Source of the DNA: a bacterium | Lineage (GTDB): Bacteria > Planctomycetota > Planctomycetia > Pirellulales > Pirellulaceae | Assembly (NCBI GenBank): GCA_030430075.1 | Contig: JAUIGN010000001.1 | Location: 310,001 to 374,000, forward strand | Length of the DNA: 64,000 nucleotides | Reading direction: 5' to 3' | In this document: positions 45,133 through 54,594 of the stretch, piece after piece | Position numbering within the stretch: the stretch's first letter is position 1 | Layout: every line of letters begins with the position of its first letter | Position numbers and translations under genes: made by a program | The notes under the pieces: generated by a model | Databases searched by the model: none | The model's input: only the letters and a program-made list of their open reading frames with translations | What the model was told of the DNA's origin: nothing

Positions 45133-47424
45133 ATGATGAACTTTCGACAATGTCTGCCGCGATTGACGCCCTTGCTCCCAATCCTGGCATGCCTGGCAAA
45201 TGCGGCACCGGCAGCCGAGCCGCAATTACCGGCGCCGGCCATCGGCGCCGCCATCGACCGGTTTACTCTCAAAGGCGTGGGCGGGAAACCGTGGTCGTTG
45301 TCGGATGCGGATGACGGACCGGCGGTGGTCATCATCTTCATGGGTACGGAGTGCCCGTTGATGAAACTGTATGCACAACGGCTGGCGATGATGGCCGATG
45401 AGTTTGCCGAGCACGGCGTTCAGTTTGTGGGGATCAATTCGAACCAACAGGACGGGCTGGTCGAAATCGGGGCCTTCGCCAAGACGCATCAGGTGAGCTT
45501 TCCCATCCTCAAGGATCCGGGCAACCGGGTGGCCGATCAGCTTGGCGCCACAAGAACTCCCGAAGTCTTTGTGCTCGACAAACGACGGCGGCTGCGCTAC
45601 CACGGCTGCATCGACGACCAATTCCACTACGGCATCCAACGGGTCAAGGCGGACCACGAATACCTCCGCGAAGCGCTCACGGCACTCGTCGCCGGAACTG
45701 CCGTGGCGACCGAGCAAACCGAGCCGGTCGGCTGCCAGATCGGCCGCATCCTGACACCGCAACCGGACAGCGACGTCACTTACTCGCGGCAAATCAGCCG
45801 CATTCTCCAGAAACGGTGCGTCGAATGCCATCGCGAGGGCGAAGTCGCCCCCTTTGCCTTGACGGATTACGACGAAGTCGTCGGCTGGGCAGGGATGATT
45901 GCGGAGGTCGTCGAACAGCGGCGCATGCCCCCGTGGCATGCCAACGAACAGTTTGGCCACTTTGTCAATGACGCACGCCTGACCGAAACGGAACGGGCAC
46001 AGATTGCCCGGTGGGTGGAAGCCGGCGCGCCGGAAGGGGATCCGGACGAGTTGCCTGAGCCGCGGCAGTTTGCCGAAGGTTGGCGGATCGGCGAACCCGA
46101 TCGGATCATTTCGATGGCCGAGGTGCCGTTCGACGTCCCCGCCGAAGGAGTCGTTCCCTACAAACACTTTGTGGTCGATCCGGGCTTCCAGGAGGACCAG
46201 TGGGTGCAGGCCGCGGAATGCCGGATCGGCAACCGGGCCGTCGTACATCACATCATCGTGGCCGTCGCGCCACGTGACCGGGACCGCGCCCAGGTTCACG
46301 GCGAACTGAAGTCCGATTGGCTGGCCGCAACCGCCCCCGGAGCTCGCCCGATGGTGCTGCCCAGGGGCGTGGCGAAACGCATTCCGGCCGGATCGAAACT
46401 CGTTTTTCAGATGCACTACACGCCCAACGGTACGCCACAAAAGGACCTCAGCAGTGTCGGCCTGGTGTTTGCCGATCCGGAGACCGTCAAGCACGCCGTG
46501 GCAACCCAGAAGGCAATCAACACGCGATTCAAGCTGCTCCCGGGCCAAGACAACCAGGAAGTGACGGCGCAAACGACCATCCGCCACGATTCGTTGCTAT
46601 TCAGCCTCTTTCCCCACATGCATCTGCGCGGCAAGTCCTTCCGCTACACGGCCAACTACCCCGACGGCCGCTCGGAAGTCTTGCTCGACATCCCCCGCTA
46701 CGATTTCAACTGGCAGAATACTTACGAGTTTGCCGAGCCGAAGCGGATGCCCGCCAGAACGGTGATCGAATGCGTGGCCCAGTTCGACAATTCGGCAAAC
46801 AACCCGGCGAACCCGGATCCTACAGAAACCGTCAGGTGGGGCGACCAGACCTGGCAAGAGATGATGATCGGCTATTTTGATGTGGCCCTGGCGGAACCGA
46901 TCTCCGTTGCGGATACGCGTCCCTCCCGGGAAACGGACCGGTTTCTGGCCCGCGTCGCCGCCGGCAACGTCGAGACCAGCAAATTGGCGTCGACCGCCGC
47001 CACGGCACTCGCGTCACAGGGCGACTTCGCAACCTGGTGCCTCGAGCTAAGAAAGCAAGTCCCGCAACTCGCCCGCGTTGACTGGATGACCGTCAGCGAC
47101 GGCGCCTTAACCGTCCGGCGGGTCGCCGCCACAACGCATATCTCCAGAGCTGCCGCCGGCGTGACCGTCCCTGCCGCTCCGATGCATCTGGCGGACATCG
47201 CCTCCAGCGGCAAGCTGACGGTCATCCCCGACACGCGGGCCGTGAAAACGCCCGACTTCCAACTGCTGCAGGCGCATTACGGATCGAGTCTCCACGTGCC
47301 GGGAGAGCGGCTAGGCTTGCCGAGCGTGATCAACTTCTGGAGCGAGGAACAAGACGCATTTCCACCGGAGGCCGTGTCACGCCTGAAAACACTGGCCGGC
47401 AAGCTGGCGGGTGCCTCCGAATAG
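45133..47424 (+). CDS. Secreted redoxin - c-type cytochrome - copper monooxygenase-like fusion protein
   Basis: 763 residues after a signal peptide (LTPLLPILACLANAAPA). Three parts follow. (1) A peroxiredoxin/thioredoxin-like domain, residues about 35-200, with IIFMGTECPLMKLYAQRL; it has a single Cys at the active turn, not CxxC. (2) A short cytochrome-c segment with heme motif C-V-E-C-H (RILQKRCVECHREGEVAPF) and a possible distal Met in RRMPPWHA. (3) A region like the copper type II ascorbate-dependent monooxygenases, with VVHHIIVAVAP, LVFQMHYTPNG and LFPHMHLRGKSF giving the His clusters. It should act in the periplasm in redox chemistry; the substrate is unknown. The start could be ATG 45133 or 45136. 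It stands after efpL with a 166-base gap. Confidence 0.85.
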   Translation: MMNFRQCLPRLTPLLPILACLANAAPAAEPQLPAPAIGAAIDRFTLKGVGGKPWSLSDADDGPAVVIIFMGTECPLMKLYAQRLAMMADEFAEHGVQFVGINSNQQDGLVEIGAFAKTHQVSFPILKDPGNRVADQLGATRTPEVFVLDKRRRLRYHGCIDDQFHYGIQRVKADHEYLREALTALVAGTAVATEQTEPVGCQIGRILTPQPDSDVTYSRQISRILQKRCVECHREGEVAPFALTDYDEVVGWAGMIAEVVEQRRMPPWHANEQFGHFVNDARLTETERAQIARWVEAGAPEGDPDELPEPRQFAEGWRIGEPDRIISMAEVPFDVPAEGVVPYKHFVVDPGFQEDQWVQAAECRIGNRAVVHHIIVAVAPRDRDRAQVHGELKSDWLAATAPGARPMVLPRGVAKRIPAGSKLVFQMHYTPNGTPQKDLSSVGLVFADPETVKHAVATQKAINTRFKLLPGQDNQEVTAQTTIRHDSLLFSLFPHMHLRGKSFRYTANYPDGRSEVLLDIPRYDFNWQNTYEFAEPKRMPARTVIECVAQFDNSANNPANPDPTETVRWGDQTWQEMMIGYFDVALAEPISVADTRPSRETDRFLARVAAGNVETSKLASTAATALASQGDFATWCLELRKQVPQLARVDWMTVSDGALTVRRVAATTHISRAAAGVTVPAAPMHLADIASSGKLTVIPDTRAVKTPDFQLLQAHYGSSLHVPGERLGLPSVINFWSEEQDAFPPEAVSRLKTLAGKLAGASE

Positions 47425-47539
47425 GCACTTCACGGCCCGGGCGGGACCGACTTGGCCGACGCACCGCGACGACCTCGGTGCAGGAATCCGCCACTGCTCG
47501 AAACGCGATTCTTCCAGCCGGCGTGCGGTCTCAGCACGT

Positions 47540-47773
47540 TCACAGCCGAGCGCCAACCGCCGTGACCATCTCGTCTTCTTCCGGAAACTGGCCTGTCTCC
47601 AATTTCGAGTAGACCAGATCACCGTCGATGGTCAATTCGAAGCAGCCACCCGTGCTGGGCTGCAACTCCAAGCCTTCCAGACGCAATTTGTACTCGGTCA
47701 GAATTTTGGACGCCAAACTGACGGCCTTGGGTTCGTAATTTCAAGAAGAGCAATAGCGAAGGTGAATCTTCAC
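47540..47773 (-). CDS. selW: SelW-like (Rdx family) selenoprotein, in-frame UGA at the CxxU position
   Basis: A 77-residue reading frame with one in-frame TGA (47743-47741), read here as selenocysteine at residue 11. The N terminus is M-K-I-H-L-R-Y-C-S-S-U-N-Y-E-P-K-A. Cys8 and U11 form the C-x-x-U redox motif of SelW/Rdx proteins, directly after the first beta strand as the fold requires. The rest is intact and typical: GGCFELTIDGDLVYSK then G-Q-F-P-E-E-D-E-M-V. It ends at a real TGA (47542-47540). GTG 47773 is the start, with GGAG 8 bases upstream. Just after the UGA a hairpin (47713-47730) can serve as a bacterial SECIS element. Rdx proteins are thiol/selenol oxidoreductases of uncertain target. 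The gene is invisible to standard calling. Alternative: a Cys-to-stop mutation or a sequencing error, but the exact placement makes this unlikely. Confidence 0.85.
47713..47730 (-). promoter_or_regulatory. Candidate bacterial SECIS hairpin
   Basis: On the minus strand, CCAAG (47730-47726) pairs with TTTGG (47717-47713), with one G-U pair, enclosing the 8-base loop GCCGTCAG. The loop begins 16 bases after the UGA and its first base is G, which fits the bacterial SECIS pattern (apical G, loop of 3-14 bases, 16-37 bases from UGA). The stem is short, so the assignment is moderate. Confidence 0.5.
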
Positions 47774-47837
47774 CGGGGAACTCCAATCTTGGCTAATGGA
47801 AGGGATTCTGCACTTGGTGTCGTCAGCAGGCTGCCGC

Positions 47838-48101
47838 TCAGCCCGACTTCTTGGTTCGTTTCTTGGGGGCCTTCGCGGCAGCCGATTTCTTGGTGGAAGC
47901 CGCCTTGGCACTGCCCCCCTTCTTCTTTGTGGAAACTTTGGCCTTCGCCTTCTTTTTGCTCGCCGCCTTTTTCGCCGCTGGCGCTTTCGTTGCCGGCTTC
48001 TTCTTGGCGACGGCCTTGCGGCTGGCCTTCTTCTTGCGGCCAAACGCCGACGCCCAGTTTTCCGAATACGCTTCCGTTGTACCGCTGTGCAGAACTGTCA
48101 C
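47838..48101 (-). CDS. Small histone-H1-like, Lys/Ala-rich DNA-binding protein
   Basis: 87 residues. A short N-terminal part (M-T-V-L-H-S-G-T-T-E-A-Y-S-E-N-W-A-S-A-F-G) is followed by about 60 residues of almost only Lys, Ala, Ser, Pro and Thr with K-K-x-A-x-K patterns, as in bacterial H1-like nucleoid proteins. It is highly basic and probably binds DNA or RNA through the disordered tail. The start is ATG 48101. It lies 64 bases upstream of the SelW-like gene on the same strand, so the two could be cotranscribed. The A-Y-S-E-N-W start recurs in similar planctomycete proteins by my recollection, not checked. Confidence 0.75.
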   Translation of the reverse strand: MTVLHSGTTEAYSENWASAFGRKKKASRKAVAKKKPATKAPAAKKAASKKKAKAKVSTKKKGGSAKAASTKKSAAAKAPKKRTKKSG

Positions 48102-48389
48102 TGCAACTCCCTTGTGTTGTTCTCTTGTCTAATCACCAACCTGTCGATTCACCAAACCACCAACGCATTGTGGTCCACGCCGCAGAACCGCTACGACGTC
48201 GGTCCGGCAGGCCTCGTGTTCAACCGTCCTTGAGCATCGAACCGTCGGTGGTGGCTCGCTTTTCTTGGTAGCGAAACGACCGCAGAGGGTCAAGTCCGGG
48301 CAAGCGACCGTGACTGACTTGTCAGGCACCAGGAACAACGACCCCCACGCATCAAGACAAACCTCCAACCAGCGCTCTACCCTCGGCGC

Positions 48390-48635
48390 GGTTCTCCGCC
48401 CCATTGCCCGACGCGGGCCTCCGCCCCATTGCTCGGCGCGGGTCTCCGACCCATTGCTCGGCGCGGGTCTCCGACCCCGCCGAAACCGCCGACCGAAGGT
48501 CTCCAATCCGTGCTCTCGTGCTTGTGCCCATGCTCGGCGCGGGTCTCCCCCACCATTGTTCGGCGCGGGTCTCCCGCCCCATTGCTCGGCGCGGGTCTCC
48601 GACCCCGCCGAAACCGCCGACCGAAGGTCTCCCCC
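48390..48635. repeat. Cluster of the dispersed GGTCTCC repeat family
   Basis: At least seven copies of the (ATT)GCTCGGCGCGGGTCTCC core, some degenerate, lie at about 48390, 48420, 48443, 48530, 48557, 48581 and next to two full modules with GACCCCGCCGAAACCGCC and GACCGAAGGTCTCC (48454-48504 and 48583-48633). The core can fold as GGGTC-TCC-GACCC. Confidence 0.85.
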
Positions 48636-48904
48636 CCTCCCGCATCCAACATCCCAAGTAGATCGCCGAGCCGCTGCAGCGATTGGAATCTCCCCCGTCC
48701 TTGATACCACCCCGAGCTGCTGCTCCGACGCGGGGCCTAACCCAAGGCGGTTCAAACCGCATCCGGTGGTAGTCTCGGCAACGTGTCGACAGACAAAGTC
48801 TCAACGATTCAACCAAGGGGTCCACGGTCTTCCCGCGACCAACGTGGAAAAACAACGCTCCACGAAATCCGCGTGAACGGGATTGCGGTTTGGGAAGTTC
48901 GGAA

Positions 48905-48928
48905 TGTCATGCCAAGCATGACCTACCG
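48905..48928. repeat. Isolated palindrome GTCATGC-CAA-GCATGAC
   Basis: TGTCATGCCAAGCATGAC plus CTACCG. The same palindrome, with ACA in the loop and the same CTACCG tail, occurs three times in the 60047-60423 array, so this is a solo copy of one module of that family. Confidence 0.75.
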
Positions 48929-48959
48929 AAATGCGGAGTCCAATTGAACGGTATTGCGA

Positions 48960-49187
48960 CTAAACCCAATCCAGGCCCGTCGCTTGTGGAATCCGATGAG
49001 CATAGTCACCCAGCAGTCCGCCGATCACGCTCCACTTGTTTTTTCGGCGAACTTCGATATCCCCCTGTTCGTTGATCCGCACGATTGTTTCGTCGCCCAC
49101 CTTGGCGGACTTCAGGTCTTCGGCCGTAAGCTCTTTGTCGTCAATAATGGAGGCCAGCATCTTGCCGGTCAATTCAATGAATCGCAT
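48960..49187 (-). CDS. Small conserved planctomycete-type protein
   Basis: 75 residues: MRFIELTGKMLASIIDDKEL, then T-A-E-D-L-K-S-A-K-V-G-D-E-T-I-V-R-I-N-E-Q-G-D-I-E-V-R-R, and a C terminus V-I-G-G-L-L-G-D-Y-A-H-R-I ending T-G-L-D-W-V. Acidic, soluble, no membrane helix. The wording of both ends is familiar to me from small proteins in Pirellulales, of unknown role. I start at ATG 49187; an earlier in-frame ATG (49220) precedes sequence without this character. It lies 224 bases downstream of rsmA on the same strand. Confidence 0.82.
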   Translation of the reverse strand: MRFIELTGKMLASIIDDKELTAEDLKSAKVGDETIVRINEQGDIEVRRKNKWSVIGGLLGDYAHRIPQATGLDWV

Positions 49188-49411
49188 ACCAAGCAACCTC
49201 TCGACATTCCTAGAATCCATATTGTAGCGTGGGTGCAGTCTAGCCGAGAGGAACCAATTTGAGGAGCCTCCGCGACGGTAGGCAACGTGTGTTGGCGAGC
49301 CCCTGAAGTCGCAGGGCCGCAGCCGAACGGGGAACGAGCCAACATCGGTTTCGCTCCGGCTGGTTACGCCCCGACAATCCGCGTCGTTCGCGCAAGTCAT
49401 ATCGCACAGCG

Positions 49412-50314
49412 CTAATCTTGGCTCAGGTGCGTCCTGACCGCCTCGCAGAGCGCCAGCATTTCGTCGACGTCCAGCGTCTCGGCCCGCGATTGGGGTCCCA
49501 GCCCCTGGTCTTCCATGATCGCGTCGACCTCCGGTTTGCTCAACCGCTTCTTAAACGCCGCCAGCAAGACGCTGCGAAGGAACTTGCGGCGATGGAAGAA
49601 CATCGAACGCACAAACGTGTGAAAGAATTCGCGGTCGGGGATCTGCTCGCGTTTCGTCGGGTTAACCACAATGTGCAAGATCGCCGAGTGCACTTTGGGG
49701 CGCGGCCAGAAGACGCTTGGCGCCATCACGCGCACGATTTCCGCATCACACTGGCTCTGGACCCAGATGCTGAGCGCACTGTAGTCCTTGCACCCTGGGG
49801 GAGCCGTGATGCGATCGGCCAGTTCCTTCTGGATCGTCACCGTCATTGAATGGGGCGTAATCGGGGTCGAGAGCAGGTTCGAGATGACTGGGGTCGCAAT
49901 GTTGTACGGCAGGTTCGCCACCAGTTTGAACCGGGCCCCGTCAATCGCCGCCAATTGCCGTTGAACCGCCGCCAGCACATCGGGGTGCAGGTTGTTCTTG
50001 TTCCGCAACGCATCCATCTTGAGAAGCGTGATGTTGTCCAGCTCTGCCAGTTCCTCCCAGGCCAACTGCTGCAAGTGCTGATCAATTTCCACCGTCACCA
50101 TGTGGCCGACCAGCGGCGCCAGAATCGAAGTCAACGACCCCATGCCGGTCCCCACCTCCAGGACGACATCCCGGGGCCCCGGTTGGCAGGTCGCGGCCAG
50201 CAGGTTCAAGAGATTCAGATCGACGAGGAAATTTTGGCCTCGCCGCTTGTCCGGCTGTAGGCCAACTTCCTCGAAACGCCGCATCAAGTAGGACGCGGTT
50301 TGACGTTCTGGCAT
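49412..50314 (-). CDS. rsmA: 16S rRNA dimethyladenosine transferase (KsgA)
   Basis: RsmA dimethylates two adjacent adenosines at the 3' end of 16S rRNA (A1518, A1519 in E. coli) late in 30S assembly. 300 residues: RRGQNFLVDLNLLNLL at the start, the SAM motif VLEVGTGMGSLTSILA, then VTVEID, and the catalytic NLPYNIATPVISNLL, followed by the C-terminal helical domain with F-W-P-R-P-K-V-H-S-A-I. I start at ATG 50314; the frame runs further upstream, overlapping ribE, without family similarity. It lies 127 bases downstream of ribE. Confidence 0.96.
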   Translation of the reverse strand: MPERQTASYLMRRFEEVGLQPDKRRGQNFLVDLNLLNLLAATCQPGPRDVVLEVGTGMGSLTSILAPLVGHMVTVEIDQHLQQLAWEELAELDNITLLKMDALRNKNNLHPDVLAAVQRQLAAIDGARFKLVANLPYNIATPVISNLLSTPITPHSMTVTIQKELADRITAPPGCKDYSALSIWVQSQCDAEIVRVMAPSVFWPRPKVHSAILHIVVNPTKREQIPDREFFHTFVRSMFFHRRKFLRSVLLAAFKKRLSKPEVDAIMEDQGLGPQSRAETLDVDEMLALCEAVRTHLSQD

Positions 50315-50441
50315 AGGTCCGTCCGGGGGCTCGATGATCGAATGCTGGGGACAACGAATGTTTTGTATCAAGAACCGATGCGACCCCAGGCGGGCATTGA
50401 TGCGTCGAGGTCCATTTTGGCGGTTGGGATCGGACCGTTTC

Positions 50442-51056
50442 TCACGTAGCCTCGTTTTGCAAACCGGCAAAGCCTTGCACTTGTCGTTCGACGTACTTTG
50501 CTAACAGATCGGTCTCCAAATTGACCTCGTCGCCTGCACTCAGCCCCCCCATGGTCGTGACGGCCAACGTGTGCGGAATGAGCGCCACGCTGAAACGTTC
50601 ATCTTCAACATCGACCAGCGTCAAGCTGATACCGTCGATGGTGATCGATCCCTTGGCGGCCATCTGCCGGGTGAGTCGCCGGGGGCAGCGAAACCAGAAA
50701 AAAGACCAGTCCGCCTCGTCGCGCCGTTCGGCCAGTTGGCCTACGGCATCGATATGTCCGGTGACCAGGTGGCCGCCCAGCTTGTCGCCCAGCCGTAGCG
50801 AACGCTCGATATTCGCCTGACTGCCGACGGCCAGCCGGCCTAGATTGGTGCAGCGCAGGGTCTCCGGAACAGCATCAAACCCCAACTTTTGCTGATCGAT
50901 CGCCACGACGGTCAGGCAGCAGCCGTTGATCGCCACGCTGTCGCCGATCTGGCAATCTGCGGCGAACTGCCCGACATCGATCGTCAGCCGCATTGCGGCC
51001 CCCTGTTCGATCAGCCCGGCTACCTTCCCCATGCCTTCGACGAGACCTGTGAACAT
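50442..51056 (-). CDS. ribE: Riboflavin synthase, alpha subunit
   Basis: It dismutates two lumazine molecules to riboflavin and the pyrimidine substrate of RibH. 204 residues with the internal duplication typical of the family: first barrel MFTGLVEGMGKV...GDSVAINGCCLTVV, second barrel G-G-H-L-V-T-G-H-I-D then KGSITIDGISLTLVDV and V-A-L-I-P-H-T-L. The start is ATG 51056. Its partner ribH is at 28982. No FMN riboswitch was recognised upstream (51057-51458). Confidence 0.96.
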   Translation of the reverse strand: MFTGLVEGMGKVAGLIEQGAAMRLTIDVGQFAADCQIGDSVAINGCCLTVVAIDQQKLGFDAVPETLRCTNLGRLAVGSQANIERSLRLGDKLGGHLVTGHIDAVGQLAERRDEADWSFFWFRCPRRLTRQMAAKGSITIDGISLTLVDVEDERFSVALIPHTLAVTTMGGLSAGDEVNLETDLLAKYVERQVQGFAGLQNEAT

Positions 51057-52733
<1,677 letters not shown>

Positions 52734-52739
52734 AGCACC

Positions 52740-53186
52740 ATGGGACCCAAGGCCACTCCACCGCGACGCTCGATCACCGAGTCCCCCTGGTACTGGGCTT
52801 ACCTGTTCTGCACCGGGGGGCTCGTCGCGCTGGTAATCGTCGGACCGAAATACGCTCAACGGCAGACGCAGATCGAGCAGAACGGGCAGAAGCGGCAATG
52901 GGCCGCCCAACTGGCGGCAGGCCGCGAGCAGACAGAGTCGCCAACCTCCGGCGGGTCACAGTCGATCGCCTTGTGGCCGTTGTTCGTCGTGCTCGGCACG
53001 CTGTTGAGCCTGGCATGGCTGAAGCTGATTTACGATCACCGCCGGCGGCAGCAGGTCGCTGGAGAAGCAACCGCCGCCGGCGACCATGCCGCGCCGCCCG
53101 CGCCTTCGAAAGCCAGTGATCCGCTTCCCAGCGGCGCCGCGCATGCCACCGACGCCGATCCGGCGGTCGCCCGAGGTAACCCATGA
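52740..53186 (+). CDS. Two-helix membrane protein of unknown function
   Basis: 148 residues. One membrane helix at about 19-36 (WAYLFCTGGLVALVIVG), then a polar Gln-rich stretch (YAQRQTQIEQNGQKRQW), a second helix at about 76-96 (ALWPLFVVLGTLLSLAWLKLI), and an Ala/Pro-rich disordered tail. The position just after eno is where ftsB sits in many bacteria, and the helix-plus-Gln-rich pattern is faintly FtsB-like, but the second helix argues against it. ATG 52740 starts 6 bases after eno and the end overlaps the next gene by 4 bases. Confidence 0.75.
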   Translation: MGPKATPPRRSITESPWYWAYLFCTGGLVALVIVGPKYAQRQTQIEQNGQKRQWAAQLAAGREQTESPTSGGSQSIALWPLFVVLGTLLSLAWLKLIYDHRRRQQVAGEATAAGDHAAPPAPSKASDPLPSGAAHATDADPAVARGNP

Positions 53187-53752
53187 CGCTGTTCGAATCA
53201 CCCATCCTGGTGATCGTGATCGGCCTGACCACGGCCGCCTTGCTGGGAGGACTCTGGTTGCAGACCGGCAAGCGGTGGCTGCTCGCCGCTGCCGCCGCCG
53301 TGCTCGCCCTCGCCGCCGGCGTCGTGGTCCTCGAACGGTCGGTGGAGACCGAGGCGGAGAAGATTGAAGCCACCCTGCACCGGATCGCGCGCGACATCGA
53401 GCGAAATGATCGCCAGGCCGTGCTGACACATATTCATTCCCGTGCGACCGCCATCCGCCAGGCGGCGGACGCGGAAACGTCGCGCTATACGTTTGAGCAG
53501 GTCAAAATCAAATCCAACCTGGAAATCGTGGTGCACGAAGGCAGCCAGCCGAAGACGGCGACCGCCACGTTCAACGTCGTGGTCGTCGGCAGTGGCGGCA
53601 TGCTGGGCAAGAACCGCTCCGTGCCGCGCTACGTGACGCTCGAATTGGAACAAGAAGACGGCCAATGGCGCGTGCTGGACTACGATCACGAAGACCCGTC
53701 CGTCGGATTCAAGAAGCGGCAGCCCCAAGACGGTTTCATTCGAAACTGCTGA
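53183..53752 (+). CDS. Membrane-anchored protein with NTF2-like C-terminal part
   Basis: 189 residues beginning at an ATG that overlaps the preceding stop (ATGA). Two N-terminal membrane helices (ILVIVIGLTTAALLGGLWL and LLAAAAAVLALAAGVVVL), a helical linker, and an extramembrane domain with A-T-F-N-V-V-V-V-G-S-G and YVTLELEQEDGQWRVLDYDH. That end pattern (strand, G-Q-W-R-V, strand) resembles SnoaL/NTF2-like folds; this is a weak inference. Clearly coupled to the preceding membrane gene. Confidence 0.72.
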   Translation: MTLFESPILVIVIGLTTAALLGGLWLQTGKRWLLAAAAAVLALAAGVVVLERSVETEAEKIEATLHRIARDIERNDRQAVLTHIHSRATAIRQAADAETSRYTFEQVKIKSNLEIVVHEGSQPKTATATFNVVVVGSGGMLGKNRSVPRYVTLELEQEDGQWRVLDYDHEDPSVGFKKRQPQDGFIRNC

Positions 53753-53885
53753 TCGCACCCTCGACGTGTCGACCGCCAGCGGGGCTTACGATGTCCGCCA
53801 GGCACCCGTGGTTTTCCTGTTACGATCATTGGAAAACAACGCCTTTCGAAATCCAATTGAACGGAATCGGCGGTGATCAGCTGAC

Positions 53886-54470
53886 TCACTTCTTTTGAAC
53901 CAACAGCTCACCCTGCTGGGGATCGTAAACGTACGTTTGCCCTGCGGGAAGTTCCGGCAGGTTGATTCGATTCGCGGCGATGATCTTGGTCATGAATTCG
54001 TCATGCGAATTCGGCTTGCGCCCTTCGGTAGCCTGGAACAGTTTGACGGCCGACGGAATCTGAATTTCGAACACCGCCCGCTGCTTGACGGCGAACAGCG
54101 TGCGCGCCGGTTGCGCGATCATCCCGCCCACGCCGGTCTCTCCTTCCAGACTTTGGCCCTGTTTGCCAACCCCGGCTTCGGCGCGAACCCGCTGGCCTTC
54201 CCCCGCCGGCAAGTTGGGATCGAACCCGGGCTGCGAGGCGGGGGGCTGCACCGCCGGGTGATTGGGCACCGGCGGCTGACCGCCAGTCGCGGCATCGCCC
54301 GCTCCGGGAATACCGCCCAACATCGAACTGGGAATCGAGGGCCCCTCCGCCGCTCCAGCGCCCCCTCCATCCGTCGAGGCGGTTTCCGTGTCCGTCGTTC
54401 CGGCACAGCCCCAACAAAAACCGCTGATGCAGGCGAACGTCAATAAAGTCCACGTGGTTGCGTTCTTCAT
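53886..54470 (-). CDS. Predicted lipoprotein, Gly/Pro-rich
   Basis: 194 residues. An N-terminal hydrophobic signal ends in F-C-W-G-C (Cys at about 22), a lipobox-like site. A disordered Gly/Ala/Pro stretch reaches about residue 110. The C-terminal about 75 residues look folded: Q-R-A-V-F-E-I-Q-I-P-S-A-V-K-L-F-Q-A-T-E-G-R-K-P-N-S-H-D-E-F and a closing G-Q-T-Y-V-Y-D-P-Q-Q-G-E. No family recognised. Downstream of surE on the same strand, 124 bases away. Confidence 0.75.
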   Translation of the reverse strand: MKNATTWTLLTFACISGFCWGCAGTTDTETASTDGGGAGAAEGPSIPSSMLGGIPGAGDAATGGQPPVPNHPAVQPPASQPGFDPNLPAGEGQRVRAEAGVGKQGQSLEGETGVGGMIAQPARTLFAVKQRAVFEIQIPSAVKLFQATEGRKPNSHDEFMTKIIAANRINLPELPAGQTYVYDPQQGELLVQKK

Positions 54471-54594
54471 CTTTCAAGACTCCAGAAGGTCGGTTGATGT
54501 TCGCCAGCAAAACACGCAGGCGGTTGGCAGCGCCCGGTGGCACACATTGTCGCAGGTTGTGCACGGATCGCCAAGCAAGCCGCATGCGTACGCG

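Larger units (their letters stand above)
48102..48959. other. Intergenic repeat island
   Basis: About 860 bases without a credible gene. 48360-48640 is dense in the GGTCTCC repeat family; 48905-48928 carries the TCATGC-GCATGA palindrome. Long frames here on both strands only translate the repeats (G-R-R-P-A-P-S type). Confidence 0.7.

Noticed and set aside
47741-48043. 100-codon minus-strand frame ending in Y-C-S-S
   Set aside because: Its first 80 residues are Arg-rich out-of-frame translation of the histone-like gene; only the end, which reads into the UGA, belongs to the SelW-like gene starting at 47773.
48129-48855. Frames with M-E-T-F-G-R-R-F and R-R-P-A-P-S repeats
   Set aside because: They translate the dispersed repeat units; the same peptide appears at every array regardless of neighbours.
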